Source of the DNA: Acidobacteriaceae bacterium
GTDB lineage: Bacteria; Acidobacteriota; Terriglobia; Terriglobales; Acidobacteriaceae
NCBI GenBank assembly: GCA_030041305.1
Contig: JASHOC010000124.1
Span: 1 to 34,152 of the forward strand
Reading direction: 5' to 3'
DNA: 34,152 bases
A model generated the notes under the pieces. That model searched no databases. It was not told the origin of the DNA and worked only from the letters and a program-made list of their open reading frames with translations. The position numbers and the translations under genes were made by a program. Of the stretch, positions 7,781-16,736 are shown one piece after another; positions within the stretch are counted from its first letter, which is position 1, and the number at the start of each line of letters is the position of its first letter.

Positions 7781-8501
7781 GGGGAATCCTCCGGAGAGCG
7801 GAGACGTGGCGCAGTATAGCAGCGCGCAAGGCGGGGTGCAATCCAGTTTGGGTTGCGAAGCTCTTCGCCGTCTGGCTGAGAAGCCGCGAACAGCGTAGAG
7901 AGTAGCTGGCGTCCCGAATCCGTCGTGCGACAGCGACTCGAAATGGAGCGGACTCGTTCGAACACCTCTCTTTCCCATAGAGCAGCTGCAATTCCAATTG
8001 AACGCGGCGATTCTTTGAGGGAATCGATTCTTGAATTCCCGGGTTCGGCGTAGAGCGGAAGGAGAAGTGCTGTAGTGATGGATTGCCGAGCGCGGTCAGT
8101 AGTTACAGGAACATCTGCCACGGTTCGCAAGCACTCCATCGACATTTATCCATAAGTGCAATTCTACTCAGAGTAAGAGATAGAAAAAGGGCATAGATAG
8201 ATTTCACATGCAAACGCTGTCAGATTCTAACAAGCGAAATAGGTTTGACATAAGTCGACCGAAAACCAAGTTCCACTTTACTGCCTGGTTCGGCCGTGCC
8301 TGGAGAAGCGCATCAGCGGATACAAGGCGCCGAACCGCGGCGCATGATGCGTAATTTTCCGCAGAATTGTTGGGTTAATTCGCACGGTTGCAGAGGAATC
8401 TTGTTTGCGCTTCTCTGTAACGAACTGGGGCCGGCTTTCACTAATTGGACAGAACCCTGACGGCCGTAAGAGTTAGCTCCCCAAGGAAGGAATCGAAAAC
8501 A
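7781..8501. other. 721-bp gap between two divergently transcribed protease genes
   Basis: The protease at 7313 reads left and the glutamic peptidase at 8502 reads right, so this gap should contain both promoters. A TTGACA hexamer occurs at about 8246, but no matching -10 is found 16-18 bp downstream. The 8150-8280 part is clearly more AT-rich than its surroundings. A minus-strand open frame starting near 8145 overlaps the protease gene and has no recognisable motif. I see no RNA gene. Confidence 0.4.
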
Positions 8502-9560
8502 ATGAAAAATCTGTCCTCAGCCCTCATGGGGTTGGTCGTTCTTGCTGCGCCTCTTGCGACCGTAGCGCAGAATAGTCCGGCAACTCCGCGCCCATTACAA
8601 GCCAACGAGCACGCACTCAACCTACCCGGCGCCACCACCATTGATGCGCCTCCCGCCGGATTCGATCCCATCGCGGCCTCTGACGAAGAGCTCGCGTATT
8701 ATGGATTTGCGCCCCGGCCGAACGAAAACGCTGATCCGAAGACCTATGCTGCTTGGGAAGAGGCGATGCGGCACTCTCAGACTCGCGTTTTCCCGAAGCT
8801 GGAACAGACCGCGATTTATCATGGTCCCGCACAGATCAAGAAGAACGTGAATCCAACTGCTGTGGAGGGCAACGCCAGCCTGGCGCTGCAGCCCAGCAAC
8901 ACCCTGTACTCGTCGAACTGGAGCGGCTATGTCGACTTCAGCGGCGCCGGCAGCTACGGCTCCTCCTCGTACTATTTTCTGGTCAACAAAATGGTGATTC
9001 CGATTGCGCAACAGTCGGGCTGCACGGGCGGCTGGGCGTACGGATCGGGGTGGAATGGCATTGACGGGTGGGGATCGGGCGACGTTCTGCAGGCAGGCGT
9101 TGAATTTGACGCCTATTGCAGTGGTTCCACTCGCTCGGCCTATTATTCGGCGTGGTATGAATGGTATCCGTATGGCGAAGTCCGGATCAGCAGCCTGCCC
9201 GTGGCCCCCGGTGACGATATGTTTGTCGAAGTGTGGCACACCTCCTCCACGCAGGGCTATGCCTATCTCGTCAACTACGACACCAATCAATATGTGGAGG
9301 TGGGCTTTACCGCACCTTCAGGAACAACGTTGATCGGCAACTCGGCTGAGTGGATTGTTGAGGCCCCGACGGTGGGCGGCGCAATTGCCACGATCGTCGA
9401 CTACACAATGATGCCCTTCTGGGATGCCTATGCGTATACCGAGTCCAGCGCGTTTTATGACGTGGCGTCGGCAGACCCGATCGACCTGGAAGTGGGTAGC
9501 TCGATCGTTTCGTACCCGGAGTATGAGGGTGTGGAAACGTTCGTGATGAATTACCAGTGA
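8502..9560 (+). CDS. Secreted G1-family glutamic peptidase (eqolisin-like)
   Basis: A 352-residue exported protease precursor. A signal peptide (about residues 1-22, cleavage near VAQ) and a propeptide-like segment (about 23-130) precede the catalytic domain (about 132-350). That domain contains SSNWSGY (137-143), WNGIDGWGSGDVLQAG with Q197, YSAWYEWYP (215-223) and SAEWIVE with E283. In scytalidoglutamic peptidase the equivalent Gln and Glu form the catalytic dyad, and both are conserved here. Such enzymes usually work at acidic pH, which suits an acidic-soil lifestyle. The ATG at 8502 follows an AAGGAAGG site; an earlier in-frame start at 8445 would bury the signal peptide. It stands alone and is followed by a strong hairpin terminator. 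Confidence 0.85.
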   Translation: MKNLSSALMGLVVLAAPLATVAQNSPATPRPLQANEHALNLPGATTIDAPPAGFDPIAASDEELAYYGFAPRPNENADPKTYAAWEEAMRHSQTRVFPKLEQTAIYHGPAQIKKNVNPTAVEGNASLALQPSNTLYSSNWSGYVDFSGAGSYGSSSYYFLVNKMVIPIAQQSGCTGGWAYGSGWNGIDGWGSGDVLQAGVEFDAYCSGSTRSAYYSAWYEWYPYGEVRISSLPVAPGDDMFVEVWHTSSTQGYAYLVNYDTNQYVEVGFTAPSGTTLIGNSAEWIVEAPTVGGAIATIVDYTMMPFWDAYAYTESSAFYDVASADPIDLEVGSSIVSYPEYEGVETFVMNYQ

Positions 9561-9593
9561 GCGGCTTGATTCAGCCAATCCTGTAAACACGAG

Positions 9594-9635
9594 TCAATGG
9601 CGGGGCCAACCAGCCCTCGCCATTGATTCTTGTTT
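9594..9635 (+). terminator. Hairpin terminator after the G1 peptidase
   Basis: TCAATGGCG (9594-9602) pairs perfectly with CGCCATTGA (9618-9626), extended by GGGC/GCCC around a single bulge. The hairpin is followed by a T-rich stretch (TTCTTGTTT). It lies 34 bp after the peptidase stop and is the best intrinsic terminator on the left half of the window. Confidence 0.65.
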
Positions 9636-9818
9636 CAGCGAAGCTTTCGCCTCTGAGATACACTTCCTCTGGTCTCGCTCCTGGTCCGCGCACTGCAACT
9701 GCGGATTTAGCTAAAGCAGCTAATCCTGGCCCCTCCCCCTCCTCTTTTTCCAGGTAAGCAGCCCTATAGGCTCGGGTGTTTTTCCGCGGACGAGAAGGCG
9801 GCTCGCTGGGATGAGGCA

Positions 9819-10706
9819 TTACCAGGGCAAGGTGGCGAAGGTGTTTTCAACGGTCACGGCGAAAAACGCGTGACCGAATTCCGTAGGATGATAGACATCC
9901 CAAAAGAAGGTATGGTCGGGATCGGCGCAGACGGTGGTCGCGCCGGGCGCGAGGCAAGGGGTGGTGATGTTGGTGAAGCCGAAATGGGTTGGGTCGGTTT
10001 GAATGGCATTGGCCAGATCGAACACATCGAGACGGACGATGTGAACCCCCTCGAGAAAGCCCTCCAGAGCCAGCAATCGATTGAGCCACTGGTTGACGGC
10101 GGTCGTGGCCGCAGCGGCAAAAGCGGCATTGGCTTGGGCGGCGGGCAACAAGCCAACGTTGAAGAGATCGGGTATGAGAAAGTGGCGCGCGCCGGCATGG
10201 CGGAGCAGCGATTCACTTTGGGCAATACCGAGCGCGATCTGATAACCGAGCTCCTGGGGCGACCCGGAGGTAGCGTCCAGGATGTCGTTGCCACCGCCTT
10301 CGAGAATGAAGAGGGCATTGGGGTCGGCTTTGCCGCCGGTGGCCTGGAGGTATAGATCCACCTGCTGCGGCACGCTGGGAATCGTTCCAGCCGCAGTGAC
10401 GGCCGGCGTGGTGACCTCGGCGCCGGCGAAGGCGAAGTCGGTTCCACCCGCCAGCGAAGGCTTGAGAGCCGGCAGGCCGAGAAAACCGGCAACGTGATCG
10501 ACCCACAGAGGGCCGTTGGAGAAGCGGCCGTTGTAGTAGGGCGGAGCGGGGTCGGCGCCCTTGGTGGCAAGGAAGAGGTTGCCCACGTCACAGTAACTGT
10601 CGCCAAAGATATAGAGCTGGGTGAAAGCGGGGCTCGCGGCCCGCGCGGCGAGGGACGCGAAGCCAAGGAAGGCCGCCAAGGACAGATTGCGGAGGTTTCT
10701 GCGCAT
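9819..10706 (-). CDS. Secreted SGNH/GDSL esterase or lipase
   Basis: A 295-residue exported hydrolase. An Ala/Leu-rich signal peptide (residues 1-24, AARAAS cleavage region) precedes a GDSL domain. Block I is IFGDSYCDVGN with nucleophile S37. The oxyanion block is GGGNDILD (N140). The catalytic pair is D270 and H273 in FFWDVYHPTEFGH. This arrangement is like plant and bacterial GDSL lipases and PHB-depolymerase-like thermolabile haemolysin relatives. A GGAG site is 7 nt before the ATG. It is transcribed after the EAL/HDOD gene on the same strand, but a 250-bp gap separates them, so an own promoter is likely. The substrate (acyl esters) is not predictable further. Confidence 0.88.
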   Translation of the reverse strand: MRRNLRNLSLAAFLGFASLAARAASPAFTQLYIFGDSYCDVGNLFLATKGADPAPPYYNGRFSNGPLWVDHVAGFLGLPALKPSLAGGTDFAFAGAEVTTPAVTAAGTIPSVPQQVDLYLQATGGKADPNALFILEGGGNDILDATSGSPQELGYQIALGIAQSESLLRHAGARHFLIPDLFNVGLLPAAQANAAFAAAATTAVNQWLNRLLALEGFLEGVHIVRLDVFDLANAIQTDPTHFGFTNITTPCLAPGATTVCADPDHTFFWDVYHPTEFGHAFFAVTVENTFATLPW

Positions 10707-10959
10707 GGTGTGTCTCCATTCTCGTTTCTGGGGCGCAATAGGCGCCGGTTTCCAGGCAGTGGCGTGGCGAGGAATTGCTCTGCGCTTGGGACAGTAGACC
10801 CCGGACTTTCAAAGGGAGGGTCGAAGACGACATTGTTTTTACGACACCGGAGGGGGCGAGGGCAAGAAAATGTTCTTGAGGGAGGGGATTGGACCTTCGT
10901 CCCGGGGTGGTTGGGGAGGCGCAGCGGCGGTTGCGGCAGATTCGTGGAGGGGCGGTGGG

Positions 10960-12222
10960 TCAGGCGAATTGGAGGGCGGCCTCGGTCCATTCGACGGCTT
11001 CGGCATAGCAGCGGGAAAGATTTTCATCATCGAGGCTGTAGGTTGCGACAAGCGCATCGCACGCTTGCCAGTCGCCGTATTCGTGGGCGATTGCCCAAGC
11101 CAGCAGGCTGCGTTCGGGAATTTCGTCGCCATGGAGGGCCTGGCGAATGGGTTCGCGCAGGGGCAGCAAGGGGGTTAGCTCCGCCATGGGGAGGCGCAGC
11201 ATGGCGGGCAACAGGCTAAAGAGCCCGAGCAAGTACTGCTCTGCGGAGTTGAGGGCGCAGAGCGGCGCGGCCAGTTCACAGAATTGGCCGCGCACGAAGG
11301 CCATGCGCAGAATCTCGGTGGGCCGGTGAGTATTGAGCTCGCTGGTAATGGCGAGCAGCGCCATACGGCGAAAAACGTCTTCGCCCACGGCCAGCAAGGC
11401 GGCGAGGACGGAGCTGACTTCCTGGCGCATGGCGCAAACCGGGGAATTGATGAAGCGCAGCAGGCGGTAGGTGAGCGAGGCGTCGCGCTTGATGAGGTCA
11501 GCCAACCGGGGCAGATCGACGGGATCATCCTGGAGGGCGCGAAGGATGTCGATTTGGGTGAGCCGGTTCACCGGCACCTTATGGTTTTCAAGCAGTACGG
11601 GGCGACAAAAATAATAACCCTGAATGAGCGAGAAGCCTTCGTCACAGGCTTGGGCGTACTGCTCCTGGGTTTCCACTTTTTCGGCGAGCAGCGCTACATT
11701 GGCGGTGCGGAGGTGGTTGAGGAGTTCCTGGCGTTCGCGATGGCCAGTGGCGAGAAAGTCGATTTTGATGTAGTCGGCCAATTCGATGAACGGTTCGATG
11801 CCGGGTCTCCAGGTGAAGTCGTCGAGAGCGAGCCGATAGCCCATGGTTTTGAGCTGGCGGCAGACCTGCAGCAAGGGTGGCGTGGGTTCGATCGTCTCCA
11901 AAACCTCGAGAACGGTGATGGCGGAAGGGAGGACCTGGACCAGGCTTTCGAGGAGCGACTCACGGGTGCAGTTGACGAAGGCGAGCATGCCGGCTGTCAG
12001 CCGGTCGAGACCGAACATGACGGTATTGTCGAGCATGGTGCGCGTGGCCAGGTTGCCGTCGCCGCGAAAGATCTGCTCAGGGCCTTTGCGGAAAAGGAGT
12101 TCGTAGCCGTGGACGCGGTGACGGAGGTCAAGGATGGGCTGCCGGGCCACATAACGCAGCCCATCCGATGCAACCGGCGGTCGAACCGCGCAGCTACCGG
12201 CCGGTGTGGTTTGTGTCGCCAT
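10960..12222 (-). CDS. EAL-HDOD signalling protein (YuxH type)
   Basis: A 420-residue cytoplasmic protein with an EAL-type domain (about 23-205) followed by an HDOD domain (about 210-400). The EAL signature is changed to YELLFRKG (E41-L42-L43), but FVNCTRE, LEVLE, LALDDFTW, DYIKIDFL, LLAEKVET and IQGYYFCRP are all recognisable. Proteins of this architecture usually act as c-di-GMP or protein-interaction adaptors rather than active phosphodiesterases. The HDOD half has RDASLTYRLLRFINSP, typical of the family. It starts 83 bp downstream of the fabG stop on the same strand and is likely co-transcribed with it. An AAGG site precedes the ATG. Confidence 0.85.
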   Translation of the reverse strand: MATQTTPAGSCAVRPPVASDGLRYVARQPILDLRHRVHGYELLFRKGPEQIFRGDGNLATRTMLDNTVMFGLDRLTAGMLAFVNCTRESLLESLVQVLPSAITVLEVLETIEPTPPLLQVCRQLKTMGYRLALDDFTWRPGIEPFIELADYIKIDFLATGHRERQELLNHLRTANVALLAEKVETQEQYAQACDEGFSLIQGYYFCRPVLLENHKVPVNRLTQIDILRALQDDPVDLPRLADLIKRDASLTYRLLRFINSPVCAMRQEVSSVLAALLAVGEDVFRRMALLAITSELNTHRPTEILRMAFVRGQFCELAAPLCALNSAEQYLLGLFSLLPAMLRLPMAELTPLLPLREPIRQALHGDEIPERSLLAWAIAHEYGDWQACDALVATYSLDDENLSRCYAEAVEWTEAALQFA

Positions 12223-12305
12223 GCGCCTTCCCTCTCTGTTTATCGGACCGTGGAGGGAGAACTTGAACGGCGGCCGAGGCGGGACATTGGCGCCGCGCGT
12301 GAAGG

Positions 12306-13055
12306 TCAGGCGCCCATGAACATGCCGCCGTTCACGTCGAGCACATGGCCGGTGATGTACGCAGCGGCGTCGGAGGCGAGAAAGGCCACGGCCTGCGCCA
12401 CTTCGAGGACGGTCCCGGCGCGGCCAAGGGGGATGGCGGCCAACATGGCCGCGCGCTGCCTTTCATCGAGGATGGCGGTCATGGGTGTTTCGATATACCC
12501 GGGAGCGACGGCGTTCACCGTAACGCCGCGGGATGCGACTTCGCGGGCCATGGCGCGCGTGAACCCGAGGATGCCCGCCTTGGAGGCGGCGTAGTTGACT
12601 TGGCCAGCTTGGCCGGTGCGCCCCACCACGCTGGACAGATTGACGATGCGTCCCCAGCGGTATTTGAGCATGGGGCCGAGGAGGGCCTGCGTCAAGAGGA
12701 ACGCGCCGGTGAGGTTGGTGGCGAGCACGCTGTCCCAGTCAGCGCGCTTCATGCGCAACATTAAACCGTCGCGGGTGACGCCGGCGTTGTTGACCAGAAT
12801 TTCAACCTTGCCGAAGCGCGCGAGGACGGCGGCGGCGGCCGATTTGATGGATTCTTCGCTGGCCAGATCGAGCGCGAAGGCAGCTCCGTGGCCGCCGGCG
12901 GCTTCGATTTCAGTCACGGCCTCGGACAATTTCGCCTGATTGCGGGCCGCCAGCGCCACCGTAGCCCCCGAGCGGGCCAGTTCCAATGCGCAAGCCCGGC
13001 CGATTCCCTGGGAAGCCCCGGTCACCAGAGCGATGCGTCCTGCAGAATTTGTCAT
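12306..13055 (-). CDS. fabG: 3-oxoacyl-ACP reductase FabG
   Basis: A 249-residue classical short-chain dehydrogenase that reduces 3-oxoacyl-ACP with NADPH in fatty acid elongation. Visible motifs are the Rossmann turn TGASQGIG (12-19), NNAG (89-92), S141/S142 with Y155 and K159 (NYAASKA), and VAPGYIETPMT in the substrate loop. The C-terminus GHVLDVNGGMFM is typical of FabG. I used the ATG at 13055, not the upstream in-frame start at 13073, because family members begin about ten residues before the glycine motif. A TATAAT box lies about 40 bp upstream. It is far from the acpP-fabF genes but may serve the same pathway. A different SDR substrate remains possible. Confidence 0.85.
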   Translation of the reverse strand: MTNSAGRIALVTGASQGIGRACALELARSGATVALAARNQAKLSEAVTEIEAAGGHGAAFALDLASEESIKSAAAAVLARFGKVEILVNNAGVTRDGLMLRMKRADWDSVLATNLTGAFLLTQALLGPMLKYRWGRIVNLSSVVGRTGQAGQVNYAASKAGILGFTRAMAREVASRGVTVNAVAPGYIETPMTAILDERQRAAMLAAIPLGRAGTVLEVAQAVAFLASDAAAYITGHVLDVNGGMFMGA

Positions 13056-13096
13056 TGTGCGTTCGAACCCCACGCGCGCAGCGGCGCCCGTTGCTG

Positions 13097-13102
13097 ATTA
13101 TA
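13097..13102 (-). promoter_or_regulatory. Candidate -10 box for fabG and the EAL/HDOD gene
   Basis: On the minus strand this is a perfect TATAAT, placed 42-47 bp before the fabG ATG. The -35 region about 17 bp further is weak (CCAAGT), so the assignment rests mainly on the -10 hexamer. Confidence 0.4.
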
Positions 13103-13215
13103 GGGGCTTGCATGCGGTGACTTGGGCGTAGGGGCGGCAGGATTCGTGACCGCGATGCTTTACTCTCAAATTTGCGCGCTTCTGCCGCTATTTTGACCCA
13201 TTGGGGACTTTGACC

Positions 13216-14550
13216 TTGCGCATCGTTCTGTCGAACATTGGCACTTTCGGCGACACCAATCCGTTGATCGCGATCGCGCTCGAACTGAAGAAACGGGGAC
13301 ACGCGCCGGTGATGGCGTTGCCCGAGGTGTACCGGCCGAAAATCGTTCCGCTGGGACTGGAGTTTCACGCGTTGCGTCCGGACATCGATCCGACCAACAC
13401 CATCCTTGTGGAGATGATCTATGACGTGAAGAAGGGCACGGAACGAGGGCTGCGTGAATTTCTGTTTCCGGCGCTGCGCCAGACGTACGACGATTTGCTG
13501 GATGCGGCTACGCGGCCCGCGCGCGCCGACCTGCTGCTTGTGGGCGAGCTGAATTACGCCGGGCCGATGGTGGCGGAGATGACGTGCATTCCCTGGGCGA
13601 GTTACGTGCTGGCGCCGTTTTCGTTTTTTTCCGGGTACGATCCGCCGGTGCTGCCGCCGTATCCTCGTCTGGCGAAGGCGGATAGAACCGTGCCGGGCAT
13701 GGGTCGGGCCATCCGGCGGGTGGCGCGTTGGGTGACGCGCAAATGGCCAGAGCCGATTTACGCTTTGCGCCGCGAGTTGGGATTGCCGCCGGGAGCGAAT
13801 CCGATCTTTGACGCCAAGCACTCGCCTTACCTGGTGCTGGCTTTGTTTTCGCGGGCGCTGGGCGTGGAGCAAAAAGATTGGCCTGGGCACACGCTGATTA
13901 CCGGGTTTTGCTTTTATGACGCCGATGCGGGCAACTCGGAGCTGCCAGCGCATCTGAAGGAGTTCCTTGCCGCGGGCGAGCCGCCGGTGGTGTTTACGCT
14001 GGGTTCGGCGGCGGTGCTGGCGGCGGGGCCGTTCTACGAGCTTTCCGCGAAAGCCGCCCAGCGGCTGGGGGCGCGCGCAGTGCTGCTGATCGGCACGGAC
14101 CCGCGCAACCGGCCGCAAGAAGAGCTTCCCGATTCGATTTGCGTGGCGGAATACGCGCCGTATTCGGGGTTGTTTCCGCGCGTGCAGATGGTGGCGCACC
14201 AGGGCGGCGTGGGAACCACGGCGCAATGCCTGCGCGCGGGCAAGCCGATGCTTATCATGCCCTTCTCGCACGATCAGCCCGACAACGCGCGGCGCATGAA
14301 GCGGCGCAAGGTGGCCCGCGTGATTCAGCGCGCGGACTATAAGCCGTGGCGGGTGGCGCGTACGTTGCGCGCCATGCTGGACGAGCCCGGTTACGCGGAA
14401 CGAGCGCAGAGCCTGGCGCAAGAAGTGGCGCGCGAAGATGGCGTGCGCAATGCGTGCGATGCGCTCGAAGAGCTGCAGCAGAGAACGCGCGCTGCAACTA
14501 AGGCGCAAAGCGAATTCGCGATCGGAGAAAGCAGAGATCCTGTGGGCTAA
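13216..14550 (+). CDS. GT1-type glycosyltransferase (UGT/MGT-like)
   Basis: A 444-residue GT-B fold glycosyltransferase. The N-terminal acceptor domain begins RIVLSNIGTFGDTNPLIAIA, as in macrolide, sterol and rhamnosyl transferases. The C-terminal donor domain carries VFTLGSAA and the UGT signature region VAHQGGVGTTAQCL...MPFSHDQPDNA with the donor-binding HQGG and DQ residues. No ATG occurs near the start. Three TTG codons are available (13201, 13210, 13216). I chose 13216 because it gives the family-typical MRIVLSNIGT start and has a GGGGA site 8 nt upstream. Divergent from fabG. The acceptor is unknown; a lipid or secondary metabolite is likely. Confidence 0.83.
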   Translation: MRIVLSNIGTFGDTNPLIAIALELKKRGHAPVMALPEVYRPKIVPLGLEFHALRPDIDPTNTILVEMIYDVKKGTERGLREFLFPALRQTYDDLLDAATRPARADLLLVGELNYAGPMVAEMTCIPWASYVLAPFSFFSGYDPPVLPPYPRLAKADRTVPGMGRAIRRVARWVTRKWPEPIYALRRELGLPPGANPIFDAKHSPYLVLALFSRALGVEQKDWPGHTLITGFCFYDADAGNSELPAHLKEFLAAGEPPVVFTLGSAAVLAAGPFYELSAKAAQRLGARAVLLIGTDPRNRPQEELPDSICVAEYAPYSGLFPRVQMVAHQGGVGTTAQCLRAGKPMLIMPFSHDQPDNARRMKRRKVARVIQRADYKPWRVARTLRAMLDEPGYAERAQSLAQEVAREDGVRNACDALEELQQRTRAATKAQSEFAIGESRDPVG

Positions 14551-14956
14551 TCCATGGTTCGCGTGCACAACTCTGCGCCGCGGGCCCTCCCAGGCAACCA
14601 ATTTGGAAAGCGTTGTTGGCTGTCTTCGAAAGCTTGGCGCATTTCTATTTCAACGCAACAGATCGTTCTTCCGCCAAAGCCACGCTTCTTTAGCACACTT
14701 CTATTTTGGAACAGAGGGCCGCACACTCGCAAGCGCCGCCGGCGCAAACGGATTGATTCCTCCTCCTGAATGCGAGATAGAACTTCACGCATCGCGCCTT
14801 GATGTTTGTAACTCAAGGAGTTATGCAGAAAAGCCGCGCCGCTGCTCGAAAAGATTGAAACCGAATGGGGGCGCACTTCGTCAAAGAGATGTAAGACGAC
14901 CTCCGGACAGGCGCCTTGCGGAGGCGTAAGTCATCTCAGTTGAGGAGTAACTTTAA
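14551..14956. other. 406-bp gap before the secreted unknown protein
   Basis: No supported gene. A possible 11-codon open frame with a ribosome-like AAGGAG lies at 14823-14858, but nothing supports its translation. A GC-rich imperfect hairpin (CCTCCG/CGGAGG) near 14898-14922 precedes the ribosome site of the next gene and might act in its 5' leader. Confidence 0.35.
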
Positions 14957-15616
14957 ATGAAGAACAAAGCCGTGATGTCTCTATCCATTGCCGCTTGCCT
15001 TGCTTTCGTGTATCCGCAGTTAGCCCCGGCCCAGAGCACCGATCCTTCGCAGACGGCGACGATGCAGTCCGCGGCGAACCGGGAAGCGATGGTCATGACA
15101 CCGGCGAGTGCAAACCTGGTGAAAACTCTGCAAGCAGACAAGGTGAAGCAGGGCGATGAATTCAAAGCCAAGCTGGATAGGCCTGTTCAACTGAAAAACG
15201 GGCCCGAGCTTCCGAGCGGTACGGTGCTAGAAGGCAGGGTGACCGCAGATCAGATGAAGCCTGGCGGTCCATCGACATTGGCGTTGCGCTTTACGCAGGC
15301 GGATCTAAAAGACGGCAAGGTCGTGCCCATCAAGGCCACCATCGTGGGCATTGCAGGGCCACGATACGACACCGGATATAACATCGCTAACCAGACTTCG
15401 CTTTGGTCTAGCAACACATTAAGGGTAGATGAGATTGGAGCGTTGTCGGGTGTGGACCTGCACAGCAACATCGCCAGCCGGAACTCGGGTGTGTTTATCG
15501 CCCAAAAGAGAGACAACATGAAGTTCGACTCGGGCAGTCAGCTTTCGCTGGCCATCGCCGAGAGGAACAGTTCGGCAAATGACAACTCGGGAAATCAGCG
15601 CAACGGCGGCATGTAA
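14957..15616 (+). CDS. Secreted protein of unknown function
   Basis: A 219-residue protein with a clear signal peptide (residues 1-25, ending LAPAQ). The mature part (about 45-200) looks beta-rich, with a block reading DEFKAKLDRPVQLKNG then LPSGTVLEGRV. This resembles small secreted barrel proteins in which a 'low/high cost of assembly' pattern recurs in Acidobacteriota; I do not recognise a characterised family. The tail is rich in Ser/Asn/Gly and ends GNQRNGGM. A GAGGAG site lies 9 nt upstream of the ATG. The gene stands alone, followed by an intrinsic terminator at 15657. It probably acts in the periplasm or envelope. Confidence 0.65.
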   Translation: MKNKAVMSLSIAACLAFVYPQLAPAQSTDPSQTATMQSAANREAMVMTPASANLVKTLQADKVKQGDEFKAKLDRPVQLKNGPELPSGTVLEGRVTADQMKPGGPSTLALRFTQADLKDGKVVPIKATIVGIAGPRYDTGYNIANQTSLWSSNTLRVDEIGALSGVDLHSNIASRNSGVFIAQKRDNMKFDSGSQLSLAIAERNSSANDNSGNQRNGGM

Positions 15617-15656
15617 TTAGCGCAAACGCGTGACCGCGCCGAACGCTGCACGCTAC

Positions 15657-15687
15657 AACGGCCCGCTTTGGCGGGCTGTTGCTTTTT
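15657..15687 (+). terminator. Rho-independent terminator after the secreted unknown gene
   Basis: A 10-bp stem AACGGCCCGC/GCGGGCTGTT (one G-T wobble) with a TTTG loop, followed by GCTTTTT. It sits 40 bp after the stop codon at 15616 and separates that gene from the SDR-GH15 pair. Confidence 0.8.
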
Positions 15688-15814
15688 GCGGCGAAAATTG
15701 ATTGGGTGAACGCGAGCAAAACTTGATTCTTCTGCGTCCGCGACCCGCCTGGAGTTATTTGCATCCAACGCGATAGAGCAACAGACGCAATGGAAGCCAA
15801 GGAGTGAAAAAACC

Positions 15815-16585
15815 ATGAGGCGCTTGGCGGGAAAGGTCGCGATCATAACCGGGGCCGGGACTGGAATTGGGCAGGGCATTGCGAAGCGGTTTGGTTGCGA
15901 AGGCGCGAAGGTGATCGTAGACTACATCGGCGATCCGGCCGGCGCAGAGGAGACACGGCGCGCCATTGCGCAGTCGGGCGGCGAGGCAGAGACCGTGCTG
16001 GCCGACATTACGCGAAGCGACGATATTCGCAACCTTATCGATGCAGCATGGAACCGCTTCGGATCCGCCGATATCCTGGTGAACAACGCGGGCATGGAGG
16101 TGAAATCCGATTTTTGGGAGACGCCGGAAACGGAGTTCGACAAGGTGATGGCGGTGAATATGCGCGGAGCATTTTTTCTCACCCAGCTTTTTGTGCGACG
16201 GCTGCGCGACGCCAAGAAGCCGGGGCGCATTGTGAACATCAGCTCGGTGCATGAAGATATGGCGTTCCCCGGATTCACCACGTATTGCTGCAGCAAGGGC
16301 GCGTTGCGCATGTTTATGCGCAACCTTGCCGTCGAGCTGGGGCCGCTGGGGATCACAGTGAACAATGTCGCCCCCGGAGCCATTGCCACCCCCATCAACG
16401 AAGACCTGCTGGCGGACAAGCGCAAGGTCGAGGCGCTTGTCAGAAACATTCCGCTGGGCCGGATGGGGACGCCGGAGGACGTGGCCGGTTTGGCAGCCTT
16501 TTTGGCGTCCGACGAGGGAGCTTACGTTTCAGGCTCGACATTCGTGGTGGACGGTGCGTTGATGAGGAGCTATCGCGAGCAATAG
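15815..16585 (+). CDS. SDR-family dehydrogenase (glucose 1-dehydrogenase-like)
   Basis: A 256-residue short-chain dehydrogenase. It shows TGAGTGIG (12-19), NNAG (90-93), S144, Y157 and K161 (YCCSKGAL) and VAPGAIATPIN. The adenine-ribose binding acid lies at D36 (VIVDYIG), a pattern seen in NAD-preferring and glucose 1-dehydrogenase-like enzymes. An AAGGAG site lies about 10 nt upstream. It precedes the GH15 gene by 151 bp on the same strand. Oxidation of the glucose released by that enzyme is a plausible joint role but is inferred from position only. Confidence 0.8.
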   Translation: MRRLAGKVAIITGAGTGIGQGIAKRFGCEGAKVIVDYIGDPAGAEETRRAIAQSGGEAETVLADITRSDDIRNLIDAAWNRFGSADILVNNAGMEVKSDFWETPETEFDKVMAVNMRGAFFLTQLFVRRLRDAKKPGRIVNISSVHEDMAFPGFTTYCCSKGALRMFMRNLAVELGPLGITVNNVAPGAIATPINEDLLADKRKVEALVRNIPLGRMGTPEDVAGLAAFLASDEGAYVSGSTFVVDGALMRSYREQ

Positions 16586-16736
16586 CTGAGACAGCGTTCC
16601 TCATTGCCGGGACCGCGAAATCCGCGCGAAGTTGTCGCTCCGGCTCCAGAGGAAAGATCATCCTCTTTGTTGGAGGCGCCACGGTCGCGTCGAGTCAACC
16701 GCAGGGTTTGCCGGGTTTCAAGGAAACAATTGACCT

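Noticed and set aside
7528..8145. Minus-strand 205-codon open frame over the papain-like protease and its upstream gap
   Set aside because: It overlaps the well-supported protease in another frame and has no recognisable domain.
9571..9819. 82-codon minus-strand frame between the G1 peptidase and the esterase
   Set aside because: It spans the terminator hairpin, lacks motifs and has no ribosome site.
14823..14858. 11-codon open frame with an upstream AAGGAG
   Set aside because: Too short, with spacing of only 2 nt to the ATG; nothing shows it is translated. Kept only as a remark in the gap entry.
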